DNA from: JAJDTT01 sp022827025
GTDB lineage: Bacteria > Acidobacteriota > UBA6911 > RPQK01 > JAJDTT01
DNA: 64,000 nt
Reading direction: 5' to 3'
Assembly (NCBI GenBank): GCA_965203535.1
Contig: OZ241897.1
Location: 1,054,001-1,118,000, forward strand
The notes beneath the pieces were generated by a model. That model was not told the origin of the DNA, made no database searches, and saw only the letters and a list, made by a program, of their open reading frames with translations. A program made the translations under genes and the position numbers. Each line of letters begins with the position of its first letter. The stretch's first letter is position 1. Below, one piece after another: positions 43,613 through 53,600 of this stretch.

Positions 43613-44314
43613 CTACCGGCGTTCGTCGGCATCGACTTCCCCATCCACCAGGCGAATGGTCCGCCTGGCTCGTTCCATGACCCGGGGATCGTGGGTGGAG
43701 AAAATAAAGGTCGTCCCGTTGTCGCGGTTGAGCCTCTCCATGAGATCCAGCAGGGAGAGGGCCGTGCGGCTGTCCAGGTTGGCCGTGGGCTCGTCGGCCA
43801 GAATCAAGGGCGGTTCCGCCACCACCGCACGCGCGACGGCCACGCGCTGCTGTTGTCCCCCGGAGAGCTGGTCCGGTTTTCGATCCTCCAGTCCACGCAA
43901 TCCCACCTCTTCCAGAATGGCCCGGACCTTTGCGCGGCGTTGGCGGCGGGGGACTCCTCGAAGCAGGAGAATGAATTCGGCGTTCTCTTCCACCGTCAGG
44001 ACCGGCAACAGGTTGTTGGCCTGAAAGATGAATCCGACCCTTTCCAGCCTGAGCCGAGTCAGTTGTTTGCGGCTCCTCTGAGCCAGGTCGATCCCCTGCA
44101 GACGAACGCGGCCACCTGTGGGATGGTCGATTCCGCAGGAGACGTTGAGCAGGGTGGTCTTGCCCGATCCCGAGGGACCCGCGACGGCCACCAGTTCACC
44201 GCGCCGGATGGTCAGGCTCACATCCCGCAGGGCATGGACCGCCTGCTCTCCCTGCCGGTAGACGCGCGAGACCTCCTGGAGCCGGAGCAGATCCGGTTCT
44301 CCGGCATGAGACAT
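43613..44314 (-). CDS. LolD/MacB-type ABC ATPase
   Basis: 233 residues from ATG 44314 (MSHAGEPDLL). AGPSGSGKTTLLN is Walker A, QLSGGQQQRVAVARAVV the signature, LILADEPTANLD Walker B and STHDPRV the switch His. VGFIFQANNLLPVLTVEENAEF is the Q-loop region characteristic of the LolD/MacB branch, which powers FtsX-fold permeases to lift lipoproteins or other substrates off the inner membrane. The gene starts 2 bases after the end of the second FtsX permease, so it belongs to the same operon. Confidence 0.93.
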   Translation of the reverse strand: MSHAGEPDLLRLQEVSRVYRQGEQAVHALRDVSLTIRRGELVAVAGPSGSGKTTLLNVSCGIDHPTGGRVRLQGIDLAQRSRKQLTRLRLERVGFIFQANNLLPVLTVEENAEFILLLRGVPRRQRRAKVRAILEEVGLRGLEDRKPDQLSGGQQQRVAVARAVVAEPPLILADEPTANLDSRTALSLLDLMERLNRDNGTTFIFSTHDPRVMERARRTIRLVDGEVDADERR

Positions 44315-44316
44315 GG

Positions 44317-45573
44317 TCACATCCGTCCCAACAGTTGGACGCTGACCCGGCGTCCGGCGCGCCACGCCGGAACCAGGGCCAGGATCAGGGTCAAAGACAA
44401 GATGATCGACGCCGAGGCGACGAGGCGTTCGGCCGACAATCTCGAGTAGAGCACCGGGTCCATCACCGCGCCGGCTGCCGAAAGCTCCCCCTCGCCGTCG
44501 TAAAAGGCATCCAGGGGCAACCCCGAGGACTCCAGGTAGAGATGCACGCCATAACCGAGGGCCAACCCCACCGACGTCGAGAGCAGAGCCAAGAGGACCG
44601 CCTCGGTGAACATCATGGAGAATCGGCCGGAGGGCGAGAGGCCGATCGCGTCCAGCAGAGCATACTCCCGCTTCCGTTCCAGCGCCGACATCAGCAGCGT
44701 GTTCAGGACCACGAAGGCGATCAGGAGGAGAAAGATGCCGTTGAACAGGTAGTTGCCGGCGTCGTCGATGCGAATGAATTCGGTGAGCTCCGGCATGGCT
44801 TCCGCCCAGTCCAGCACCTCGGCCGATTCGGGCAGATCCATCCGGCCGCGCCGCGCCAACGCCGCGGACGCCTCGGCGTCTTCCAGGAAGACGGCAACCT
44901 GGTGGACCTGGTCCGGCAGAAGCAACAACTCCTGAGCCACCTCGAGGGGGATGATCACCAGACTCTGGTCCAGATCCTCCAATCCGGCCTGCACGACTCC
45001 GGAGACGCGCAGCAGCCGGGACTGGAGCTCGGAGCTTCCGGCAGCCTGGGAGAGAACCACGAACTTCGAACCCGGACCCACACGGAGCTTGCGGGCGACG
45101 CCGGATCCGATCACGGCCTGGTCTCCGGCGCCGGGACGCACGAATTCTCCCTTCACGAGCTTCTCGTCGAACTTGGAGGCCTCACCCTCGGGCCCGGGCC
45201 GGGTGCCGATGATCCGAACCCCGGTGGAGCCGTCGGCAGAGGAAGCGAGCCCCGAAGCGAAGACTCGCTCCACCACGTTCTCAACCGGCAATCCGTCTTC
45301 AAGCTGCTCGATCCAGGTGCGGACCCGGGAACGGGTCTCCTCCCCCAACGCTCTCTGCACCCCGCCGTGGGCGTGATAACCCCGGCTTTGGATCAGAACG
45401 TGGCCGGAACCCATGCGGACGGCGTTGTCGATCATCTGGACGTGGCTGCCGTCTCCCAGTCCCAGTGTGATCAGCAGCAGGGCCAGGCCCAGCGCAACCG
45501 TGGCCACCGTCAGAGCGGTCCGGCGCCGATTGCGCCCCAGGTTTCTCCAGGCCAGCTTGAGAATGATCTTCAC
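44317..45573 (-). CDS. FtsX-like ABC permease 2
   Basis: 418 residues from GTG 45571-45573, which overlaps the TGA of the preceding permease gene (GTGA). LAWRNLGRNRRRTALTVATVALGLALLLITLGLGD is the typical N-terminal helix of MacB/LolC-type permeases, followed by a periplasmic domain of about 220 residues. Three C-terminal helices follow (FLLLIAFVVLNTLLM, FTEAVLLALLSTSVGLALGYG, ASIILSLTLILALVPAWRAG). Together with the first permease it forms a LolCE-like heterodimer driven by the LolD-like ATPase. Confidence 0.9.
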   Translation of the reverse strand: MKIILKLAWRNLGRNRRRTALTVATVALGLALLLITLGLGDGSHVQMIDNAVRMGSGHVLIQSRGYHAHGGVQRALGEETRSRVRTWIEQLEDGLPVENVVERVFASGLASSADGSTGVRIIGTRPGPEGEASKFDEKLVKGEFVRPGAGDQAVIGSGVARKLRVGPGSKFVVLSQAAGSSELQSRLLRVSGVVQAGLEDLDQSLVIIPLEVAQELLLLPDQVHQVAVFLEDAEASAALARRGRMDLPESAEVLDWAEAMPELTEFIRIDDAGNYLFNGIFLLLIAFVVLNTLLMSALERKREYALLDAIGLSPSGRFSMMFTEAVLLALLSTSVGLALGYGVHLYLESSGLPLDAFYDGEGELSAAGAVMDPVLYSRLSAERLVASASIILSLTLILALVPAWRAGRRVSVQLLGRM

Positions 45574-46814
45574 GACGACAGGTTTCTGATGGCCAGGACC
45601 GGGTTCACGAACGCGGCCCGCAGCGCCGGGAGGAGCGAGGCGGCGGCCGTCGCCAGAAGCAACCCCACGGCCGGCCACCACACGGCGCTCCAGGACCAGA
45701 CAACGGGAATCACCGGGTCCATCCGGGTCTCCACTATGGATATCTCGCCCATCCAGGATCTCAGGTCCAGACCGGTGGAACTCAGGCGCCACACCAGCAG
45801 GCTGCCCAGAGCCAGGCCGGCGACCAGGCCGGCCGCCGCCAAAGCGAGGCTCTCGGAAAGGACGGTGAGGACCACGCGGGCCGGCCGCATGCCCAATGCC
45901 GAGAGCATTCCCAGTTCCCGGACCCGCTCGAAAACCGACATGAGCATGGTGTTCAAGACGCCCAAAGCCGCGAAGAGCGCCACCAGGCCGATCATCACCA
46001 CGTAGCTGGCGGTCGCCATGTCCAGGTAGTCGCTCAGGGTGGGAAGGAGGCTCCTCCAACTCCGGGCCACTGCGCCGGGGGGAAGGATGGCCGAATCGTT
46101 CAATCTCGCCGCGACCGCCTCCGCGGCTCCAGGATCGCGAAGCTTGAGCGCGATTTCATGGACCCGCCCGGGCGCCAGAGCCATCAGCTCCTGAAGATCC
46201 GTCAGGTGGACCAGGGTCATCGACCGGTCCAGCAACGCCATGCCCGTGTCGAGCGTCCCCCGATCCCGAAAGAGGTCGTTGCCGATGGTTCCATCGGCGG
46301 CTTGGGTGACCAGCGCGATCTCGGCCCCCTCGCCGGAAACCAGCTCCTGTTTCAAGGTCTTCCCCAGAAGCAGACCCCGTCCTTCGAGATTTCTCGGAGT
46401 TCCCTGCCCCTGCAACCCGCTGACCTTGGCTTCCCGGACCGGGTCGATGCCCACGATCGCCACTCCGGCGGAATATTCGCCCGTGGACGCCAGACCGGAC
46501 GCGTGAATTCGAGCCGTCGCAGCGACCACCTCGGGCTCGCGTAGCAGCCTCTCGATGAGGGCTCGCCAGTCGGTCCCCTCGCTGCCTCCCAACGTTTCGT
46601 ACAGGTCCCGGTCGGGCAGGTAGTCCTGGTGCTGGACCTGGACGTGTCCCACCAACAGGTCGGTACCGTTGTTGAGCATCTGGTCCACCATGCCTTCGGT
46701 GAGACTGATCAAGAACATCAGCACGGCGTACCCCGAGGCCACGCCGCCGATGGTGATGAGACTTCGGAGAGGGTTTCTCCAGAGATTCCTCCACCCCAGG
46801 AGAAAAACCATCAT
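45570..46814 (-). CDS. FtsX-like ABC permease 1
   Basis: 414 residues. MVFLLGWRNLWRNPLRSLITIGGVASGYAVLMFLI is the N-terminal helix, then a MacB-PCD-like periplasmic domain (IDPVREAKVSGL, RGLLLGKTLKQEL), and three C-terminal helices (MIGLVALFAALGVLNTMLMSVFERVRELGMLSALG is the FtsX family segment). The start ATG overlaps the stop of the LolA-like gene (ATGA) and its own stop overlaps the next start (GTGA), so translation of the whole block is probably coupled. Confidence 0.92.
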   Translation of the reverse strand: MMVFLLGWRNLWRNPLRSLITIGGVASGYAVLMFLISLTEGMVDQMLNNGTDLLVGHVQVQHQDYLPDRDLYETLGGSEGTDWRALIERLLREPEVVAATARIHASGLASTGEYSAGVAIVGIDPVREAKVSGLQGQGTPRNLEGRGLLLGKTLKQELVSGEGAEIALVTQAADGTIGNDLFRDRGTLDTGMALLDRSMTLVHLTDLQELMALAPGRVHEIALKLRDPGAAEAVAARLNDSAILPPGAVARSWRSLLPTLSDYLDMATASYVVMIGLVALFAALGVLNTMLMSVFERVRELGMLSALGMRPARVVLTVLSESLALAAAGLVAGLALGSLLVWRLSSTGLDLRSWMGEISIVETRMDPVIPVVWSWSAVWWPAVGLLLATAAASLLPALRAAFVNPVLAIRNLSS

Positions 46815-47617
46815 CGTCTCGACCGCAGATTGGAAAGGGAGAAGGTCTTTTCGGCAATGGGGACGTCAAAGGAGAGATCCTGGTAGACCATTTCGGTGAA
46901 CTCCCCCGGTTTGTCCTGGGGAACGATGCTCATGCGGGCGGGAATCCGCCGCCCTCCCATGACCGTATAGTCCGAGAAGCTCATGGTCCGTTTCAGAGCC
47001 TCGTCCTCGCCGTAGTACCGCGCCCAGACCGGCAACAGGTCGGCCTGCCGGACCCGGTAGACGATCCGGCCCCAGACCACAGGCGCCTCCGGCTTGGGCA
47101 CCAGCTCGAACTCCCAGACCGGGACCCCTTCCCGCTCTCCTTCGAAGGAGATGCCGATGTCGTAGTCTCGAACCAGGCGGCTCTCCTTGACCAGGTCGTC
47201 GTTGGTGAGATGGGACCCCATCCAGGAGCCCATCATCATGGACGTGGGCACGCGGATGACCCGCTCGATCTTGGACAGGTAGTTCCACATGTTGGAACCG
47301 ACCCTCAAGGTGGCGGTGCCGCGGTTTTTCCGGGGAGCCAGGATCCGAATCAGGGCCTTGTCGGCGCCCTGCGACCAGATCCGGAGGGTCATGCTCCGGT
47401 TCCACCTCCGGGTCGCCACCTTCATCCGGACCGTTCCCGTCGACGACTCTCCGCGCAGCATCTGGTCGACCCGGTCCATGATCTCGCGCGCCCGATCCTG
47501 CCGGATCGTCGGCGAAGTCCGGATCGAAGACGCTGGGACGAGATCCGGCGGCGAGCCGGCGATGAACAGGAGGAGAAGGAACCCCGGCAGTGACGAATTC
47601 CGAGTCGCGCGTCTCAC
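46811..47617 (-). CDS. LolA-like outer-membrane lipoprotein-sorting protein
   Basis: 268 residues. An N-terminal signal (SSLPGFLLLLFIAGSP) precedes a LolA-like unclosed beta-barrel: REIMDRVDQMLRGESSTGTVRMKV, then SMTLRIWSQGADKALIRILAPRKNRGTATLRVGSNMWNYL and SRLVRDYDIGISFEG. Members of this subgroup carry lipid or lipoprotein cargo through the periplasm and are typically encoded beside LolCDE-like ABC transporters, exactly as here. The ATGA overlap with the first permease gene supports a shared function. Confidence 0.9.
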   Translation of the reverse strand: MRRATRNSSLPGFLLLLFIAGSPPDLVPASSIRTSPTIRQDRAREIMDRVDQMLRGESSTGTVRMKVATRRWNRSMTLRIWSQGADKALIRILAPRKNRGTATLRVGSNMWNYLSKIERVIRVPTSMMMGSWMGSHLTNDDLVKESRLVRDYDIGISFEGEREGVPVWEFELVPKPEAPVVWGRIVYRVRQADLLPVWARYYGEDEALKRTMSFSDYTVMGGRRIPARMSIVPQDKPGEFTEMVYQDLSFDVPIAEKTFSLSNLRSRR

Positions 47618-47630
47618 GGCGGTGGCGGCT

Positions 47631-48236
47631 TCAACCGCGAGGACGGATCGTATCCAGGAACGCCAGGAAGTCCTGGTGCCACTTGCCGATGGTCTTCCGT
47701 GGTCCGGTGAGCTTGAAGAACCAGGGTCCCGACGGGCTCTGAGCGATGACGGCCAACATCCGATAGCCCTTCTTGGGATCTCCCGGCCGCATCATGGGCC
47801 CGGACGAAGGACGGTAGGTTCCCGAGACGTCGACCAGCATCAGGCGGACTCCGTTCGCGGTCCGAGGGGTGACCTCGGCTTTTGACGGGCCGCCGCCGGT
47901 TTCGTCCGGACTGAACTGCCCCACCCAGCGCTTGATGTTGGCTTCAATCGAGCCCCCCTGTCCGGGGAAGTGGAACACGACCAGTTCACCGTCTTCGGGA
48001 TCGCCGCCAGCCCGTGGAAGGCGGAACTGGGCTCTCCGCATCGATGAGGCCGGAGTTTCCTCGACCCATCCGTCGGGAGCCGAAAAGTGCAGGCCGCCGG
48101 CAGCACCCGCCGCCGATACGGTCCCGGAAGAAACGGCGCTACCGGCGGGAGGCTCCTCCATGTTCCTGGAACAGTGGGTCGAGGCCAGGAAGAGGATCGC
48201 CCCAAATGCCCCGAGCACACGCTTGAACTGTCTCAT
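47631..48236 (-). CDS. Probable lipoprotein of the envelope operon
   Basis: 201 residues from ATG 48236. The N terminus MRQFKRVLGAFGAILFLAST with Cys22 resembles a lipoprotein signal, though His before Cys is not ideal. The mature region has LHFSAPDGWVEETP ... FRLPRAGGDPEDGELVVFHFPG and GPWFFKLTGPRKTIGKWHQDFLAFLDTIR, a compact alpha/beta pattern seen in many small acidobacterial exported proteins. It ends 13 bases before the LolA-like start. It could be a cargo or accessory lipoprotein of the transporter. No characterised homologue known to me. Confidence 0.7.
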   Translation of the reverse strand: MRQFKRVLGAFGAILFLASTHCSRNMEEPPAGSAVSSGTVSAAGAAGGLHFSAPDGWVEETPASSMRRAQFRLPRAGGDPEDGELVVFHFPGQGGSIEANIKRWVGQFSPDETGGGPSKAEVTPRTANGVRLMLVDVSGTYRPSSGPMMRPGDPKKGYRMLAVIAQSPSGPWFFKLTGPRKTIGKWHQDFLAFLDTIRPRG

Positions 48237-48250
48237 GTAAACCTCCGTTT

Positions 48251-48637
48251 TCAGTCCTCGGGAATCCGCTTGCGGCCCGCAAAACCGGCGTCGATCTCGT
48301 GCCAATAGGAGATGTCTTCCTCGCCATGTTTCCAGCAGAGATAGACCTCGCGTCCGTCCTTCATATGGGGAAAGTCGATGAGTCCCCGATCCACGCTCTT
48401 GACCAGACAGCCCAGGCCCTGGAGCCGGGCGACGCACGATTGCAGTTGCAGCAGGCGCTCCACGTAGGCCGTGCCTTCCGGGCTGCCCCGGTTGAGGTCG
48501 GCGCTCTTGGCCAGCTCCTGGACGGCTTCCTTGTAACGGGAAATCTCGCCGGACAGATTCATGCCGACCGCCACCAGCTTTTTGACCAGAGGCAGTATTT
48601 TTCTGGCTTCCGCCAGGGTGAAGAGCCGTTTCGCCAC
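48251..48637 (-). CDS. DUF2203 protein, first gene of the Lol-like operon
   Basis: 128 residues. It begins MAKRLFTLAEARKILPLVKKLV and ends GCLVKSVDRGLIDFPHMKDGREVYLCWKHGEEDISYWHEIDAGFAGRK, the full pattern of DUF2203, whose YLCW and YWHEIDAGFAGR segments are almost invariant. Cytoplasmic, helical, no known activity. It precedes the lipoprotein gene by 14 bases and appears to lead the seven-gene operon running to 42268. Confidence 0.92.
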   Translation of the reverse strand: MAKRLFTLAEARKILPLVKKLVAVGMNLSGEISRYKEAVQELAKSADLNRGSPEGTAYVERLLQLQSCVARLQGLGCLVKSVDRGLIDFPHMKDGREVYLCWKHGEEDISYWHEIDAGFAGRKRIPED

Positions 48638-48793
48638 AAGGACAGTATAGCCATTCCGGGTGCCCTGGTTCTAATTGGACCGCGGCGGCGCCGACGCGGG
48701 GTCCCGATCGGATTCCGCGGATGAGATGGGAAATTCCGGCCTGATGATGATATTTTTGGCGCCGCCGCCGAGAACGCCGCAATCTGTAGCACC

Positions 48794-49420
48794 ATGAAGT
48801 GCATCCTGTGCAACAGCAGAAAGGGAAAACGCTACTGTCCGGCCAAGGGCACGCTCATCTGCGCCCCCTGCTGCGGCCGAATGCGGGTGGTGGAGATCCC
48901 CTGCCCGCCCGACTGCGCCTACCTGGCGGAAGGCCAAGGCCGCCAAGCCGGGAAAAAATACATGCGCCAGTTGCGGCAGGAACAAGATCCGGACCGCAGC
49001 CTTCGACTTTACGAGAACCTGCGGCTCTACAGGCCTCTCTTCGATGTGATCGAGATTGAGATTCTCCGCTACGGGCAAGGTCTGAGCAGCTTTCACGACC
49101 GGCACGTGCTGGAGGCGGTCCGGCTGCTGACGAAGACCTACCGGTCCGAAGTCCGCGGAGTCATCTATGAGCACAGGTCGCCGGACCCGGTGGTGTCGGC
49201 CCTGGTGCGAGCCGTGCACGAGAAGCTGGAGAAACTGAGGGAAGAACTCGAGTCGCAACTCAGGGCCTCCGATCTGGTGGAGTGTCTTGAGGTGATGGAG
49301 TGGGAAGTCCGTCATCACCTGAACCAACCACTGGATGAAGAGCCCTACTTGACCTTCATCCGCAAGAACCACCCGGAAGTCGCCGCGGAGGGATCGGACG
49401 AGAACCTGATCGTGCTCTGA
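48794..49420 (+). CDS. Zinc-ribbon protein, unknown function
   Basis: 208 residues. MKCILCNSRKGKRYCPAKGTLICAPCCGRMR with a following CPPDCAYL contains nine Cys arranged as CxxC and CxxCC pairs, surely a zinc-binding module. The rest is helical (RLYENLRLYRPLFDVIEIEIL, then two long Glu/Arg-rich helices). Proteins with this 'C..C...RYCPA....IC..CCG' start occur widely in environmental bacteria without known function. It is transcribed divergently from the DUF2203 operon; the 156-base gap between them must carry both promoters. Confidence 0.75.
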   Translation: MKCILCNSRKGKRYCPAKGTLICAPCCGRMRVVEIPCPPDCAYLAEGQGRQAGKKYMRQLRQEQDPDRSLRLYENLRLYRPLFDVIEIEILRYGQGLSSFHDRHVLEAVRLLTKTYRSEVRGVIYEHRSPDPVVSALVRAVHEKLEKLREELESQLRASDLVECLEVMEWEVRHHLNQPLDEEPYLTFIRKNHPEVAAEGSDENLIVL

Positions 49421-49511
49421 CGGGAGGCTCCTCGCATGCCCAACAATGTCGGGAGAGTGATCGTCGACAAAGACGCTGTCACTAGCGTTTGATAAGGTTC
49501 GGAATCGGATT

Positions 49512-50613
49512 TTGGCGGACGATCGAAAACCTGTTTCCGCCACGTTGGGTGCAAGGAGTCGAGCGTTGTCGGCAATCCGGACGGAAACCAGCAATCGACG
49601 CCTCGCCTCCTCGTTTGCCGAGTGTCCCAGGTTCAGCTTCTCGGGCCATCAGACCTTCCCTTTCCGCTACGCATGGCTTCCCAAGGGCGTCGCTGCCGTT
49701 CGCGAGGATCCCCGGGCGTTCCGCCGCCGGGACGCCATTGTGCGTCTCGGAGTCGGCAAGAACATGGTTGCCTCCATCCGCTTCTGGTGTGAGGCGCTGG
49801 GCCTCGTCACCATGAATCGCGGCCGGGCCTCTCTGACTCCTCTGTCCAGTTTTCTGTTCGGACTGCAAGTTATTGAAAACAGGACATTTAGGGGGGGGGG
49901 GGGGTGATCTCCGCCCCGCTGCCGTAGCCCAGTCAGGACGTGCGCCGACCGGCGCCGACCCTTTCCTGGAAGATCCCGGCACCCTCTGGCTGCTGCACTG
50001 GCAGTTGGCCTCCCGTCCCGCACCGGCGTCCACTTGGTTCCTCGCCCTCACTTGGTGGCCGGAGCCGGGATTCACTCGCGACGAGCTGATTCGCTGGCTT
50101 TCGCGGGCTGCAGCCGAAAACGCGCCTCGCCTCGCTCCACGGTCGCCCAACGTGATGCGGCGAGACGTGGACACCTTCCTCCAGACCTATGTCCCGTCCG
50201 GCCGCAACAGCGGCCGCAGACCGCTGGAGGACAGTTTCGACTGTCCGCTGGCGGAGCTCGGTCTGGTGCGCCCCGTCGGCGCCGGCTACTTCAGCTTGCC
50301 GCGAGGTTCCCGCCCCAGCCTTCCGACGGCAATTCTCGCTCATGCTCTGGCCGATTACTGGCGCCGGGCAGCCGACGGCCAGGAAACCCTGACTCTGGAG
50401 CGGGCGCTCTACGACCCCGGCAGTCCTGGCGCCGCGTTCCGGTTGGGCGATCCCGACTTGGTGGCCATGCTGGAACGCCTCCCGGCCAACGCCGGGTTCC
50501 GCTACGACGAGACCGCCGGACAGCGCCTGATCCTTCGGGACCCGGGTCCCGCCGGAGGTTACGAGGACAGATTTCGGGCGCTCCGCAGCTACTATTCGGA
50601 GAGACCTTCGTGA
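49512..50613 (+). CDS. sspB: DUF4007 protein, SspB-like; frame broken at a 14-G tract
   Basis: The N-terminal part (from TTG 49512 or 49566) carries the DUF4007 signature FSFSGHQTFPFRYAWLPKG, then RRDAIVRLGVGKNMVASIRFWCEALGL. The C-terminal part in another frame continues with DPFLEDPGTLWLLHWQLAS and STWFLALTWW up to 50613, the second half of the same domain. The break is at 49891-49904, a run of 14 G followed by TGA. With 13 (or 16) G the two halves join in one frame without any other change. SspB is, as I recall, the DUF4007 nickase needed for single-strand DNA phosphorothioation. As sequenced, the protein is truncated after about 130 residues. Confidence 0.85.
49891..49904 (+). repeat. Homopolymer of 14 G inside the sspB-like gene
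   Basis: An uninterrupted run of 14 G, by far the longest homopolymer I see in the window, placed precisely at the frame break of the DUF4007 gene. Such tracts mutate by slippage and act as on/off switches in phase-variable genes; they are also prone to sequencing error. Confidence 0.95.
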
Positions 50614-53600
50614 CGCGCCAGGAATTCCCGATCCCTCTCGCGAACCTGGTCCACGTTCGGGGACGGTTCCACCGGTCGGTACAGCTCCCGCACGATTTCG
50701 AGGGCGGGGTCTCTCCGTCCGGTTACTTCGCGCCTCCTGCGATTCTCGACGTCGCCCGACAGATCCTGGTCGAGCTGGGTGAGCGGCACGGCGCTCGTGC
50801 CTGGACCCTCACCGGCCCCTATGGCACCGGCAAGTCGGCGTTCGCTCTCTTTCTGGCCGACGTCCTGGCGACGCTCAGACCGACTCATCCCGAAGTTCGG
50901 AGCCTGCGCCGTGAACACCGGCATCGGGCGCGGCTGATGCAACCGCTCCTGATTCAAGCCGAGCGCGGCCCCCTGCTTCCGAAACTGCTCGAGGCCCTGG
51001 CGGCCGCTGGTCGAGCATCCGGAGACCGGAGCGTCTCACGGCGGGCGGCGGCGTTGGGACTCCGGACGGAACCGGGGAAGGTGGTGGAGCTTCTTTCCTG
51101 CGCCGCTGAACGCTCCTCGGGCGGCATCGTCCTGATGGTGGACGAACTCGGGAAATACCTGGAATACGCGGCGCAACGCAGTGACCAGGAAGACCTCTAC
51201 CTGCTGCAGCAGATCGCCGAAGCGGCGGCGCGCTGCCGAAAACCTCTGCTCTTTCTGGCGGTGCTCCATTCGGGATTCGCGGACTATCTGCAGAGTGGCG
51301 CCGCGGCCCGGCGCGCGGAATGGCAGAAGGTGCAGGGTCGATTCCGGGACGTTCCGTTCTCGCTGCCCGACGAGCAACTGCTCGGCCTGGTTCGCCTGGC
51401 CCTCCGGACCCGCTTCCGCGGCAGGGTCAGGGACGCCTACCGGAAGCGTCTCGATGCCATCACGCACGCTCCCGGGCTCTGCCGGGCGACGGAGCGCCCC
51501 GGTCAGCGAGAACTGCTCGCCGGGTGCCTCCCGCTCCACCCGGCCGTCGCGCTGATCCTCTGGCCCCTCTTCCGCAGCAAGGTCGCCCAGAACGAGCGAT
51601 CGCTCTTCGCGTTCCTGACCAGCCACGAGCCGCACGGCTTTCAGGAGTTCCTGCGTAGCGTCTCCGCCGAAGACGCGCCCCTCTACGACCTTCCTCGATT
51701 GTACGACTACGTGACCGGGGCCCTGGGTCTCGCCTCCATCACCGGACGGGATGCGCGCCAGTGGAGCCTGATGGCGGCGGCGCTGGACCGCGTACCCGCC
51801 GCGGCGCCGGCGGCGGCCCGCGACCTGGTCAAGTGCATCGGACTCCTCTCGGTCTACGGGGGCCGGGCCGGTCTCCAGCCGACGGAAGCCGTGTTGGAGG
51901 CCCTCTTCGCCGACGGGCCGCATGCCGAATTCACGGGAGAATCCATCGCCCTGCTGCAGCGGGAATCCATCGCCCTGTTCCGCCGACACACCGGATCCTT
52001 CACGCTCTGGGAAGGCTCGGACGTCGATCTGGAGGCCGAGTTCGACAACGCCCGCGGCCACCGGGGCAACCCCTCTTTGTCGGTCCGGCTCCAGCGGACG
52101 GCGCCGCCGCGTCCGCTGGTTCCCCGAAAGCATTACATCGAGACCGGCACCCTTCGTTGGCTCGAAGTGCGCGTGGTAGGCGCCGACCCGGTTGGCACGA
52201 GGTGCCGAGTCGGCGACGAGACGCCAGCGGACGGGCTGGTGCTGATGCTGGTGGCTCCGGAACTCCCCCTCCGGGCCGCAGTGACGCGGGCGCGGGCCCT
52301 CAGTCGATCCTGCCGGGCGGACGGGAAACCCCGCTTGGTCGGGATTCCCCGCGACCTCGGCGCACTGGGGGACGCCCTCGACGAGCTGGAAGGATGGGAA
52401 TGGGTCCGCGAGAATGCGCCCGGACTCGCCGGAGACGCGGTCGCCCGCCAGGAGGTTTCCGCCCGTCTCGAAGCGGCGCGCCTCGCATTCGAACGCCTCT
52501 TCGGCCCGACCCTCGGACTGCCTGGCCACGTCCTCGAACCCAGGAGGTCCCGTTGGTTCCACGAAGGGGAAGAACTGCCGGACTTATCGTACCCGGGCAG
52601 ACTGCAGTCTCGACTCTCGCAGATCTGCGCCGACGTCTTCCACGCCAGCCCGCCGCTGCACAACGAACTCCTCAACCGTCGGCGCCTCTCGTCGGCGGCG
52701 GCCCGGGCCCGCCGAGAACTCATCGAACGGATCATCCAGAGTCCGCAGGAGAAGAACCTGGGCATCCACGGCTGTCCGCCCTACTTCGCCATGTACCAGT
52801 CACTGCTCAAAGCGGGCGGATTCCACGACTCCCCCGGCCTCGGTCCGCCGACGCACCCCGAGTGGGGTCCGGTGTGGGAGGAGATCGAGCGATTCCTGGA
52901 TTCCACCCGCGCCGGGCCGCGGCCGGTGACCGACCTGATGGACGCGCTACGGCGGCCACCCTTCGGCATGCTCGACGGCCCGCTGCCCGTGCTGGTGGCG
53001 GTGGCGCTCGCCGTCAAGGGCGAAGAAGCAGCGCTCTACGAGGAGGGCGTGTACGTCTCGGACGCCTTGACCGAAGCCATGGAGCGGCTGCTGCGGCGTC
53101 CCGAGACCTTCGCCCTCCGTTCCCATCGCCTCGACGAACCGGAGGCGGAAGTTCTTCGGGCGCTGGAGCAGGTTCATTCCGGCGGCGGCGAACCGGCGGC
53201 GGTGGGACTCCTGGGAGTCGTGCGGCGGCTCGTGGGCCTGGCGGCTTCCCTGCCGCCGTACACGCTGCGCACGCGCCGCCTCTCCCCGGCCTCCCGGGCA
53301 GTGCGGGAGCGCCTGCTCCGGGCCAAGGACCCGAGGGCGCTGTTGTTCCAGGAACTCCCGGGAGCTCTCGGCATCCCCCTGTCCGAGGGCCGCGCTGCGG
53401 CACGCTTCGCCGACGGGCTCACGGAGTCCGTCCGGGAACTGGCCGCGGCGCTGCCCCGACTGCTGGACGAGGTCGAGGAGACCACGCGGCAGGCTTTCGG
53501 CAGTGCGGCGCAGGGCGAGGCGCTGCGCCGCCAGCTTCGCGACCGCGCCTCGGCCGTGGTCCTGCAGACCGCCGCCGGGTCGGTCTTCGTGCGGACGCTG

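Noticed and set aside
50034..50609. Upstream extension of the SspC-like gene
   Set aside because: It lies inside the DUF4007 gene in another frame; the GTG at 50610 overlapping the TGA is the natural start.
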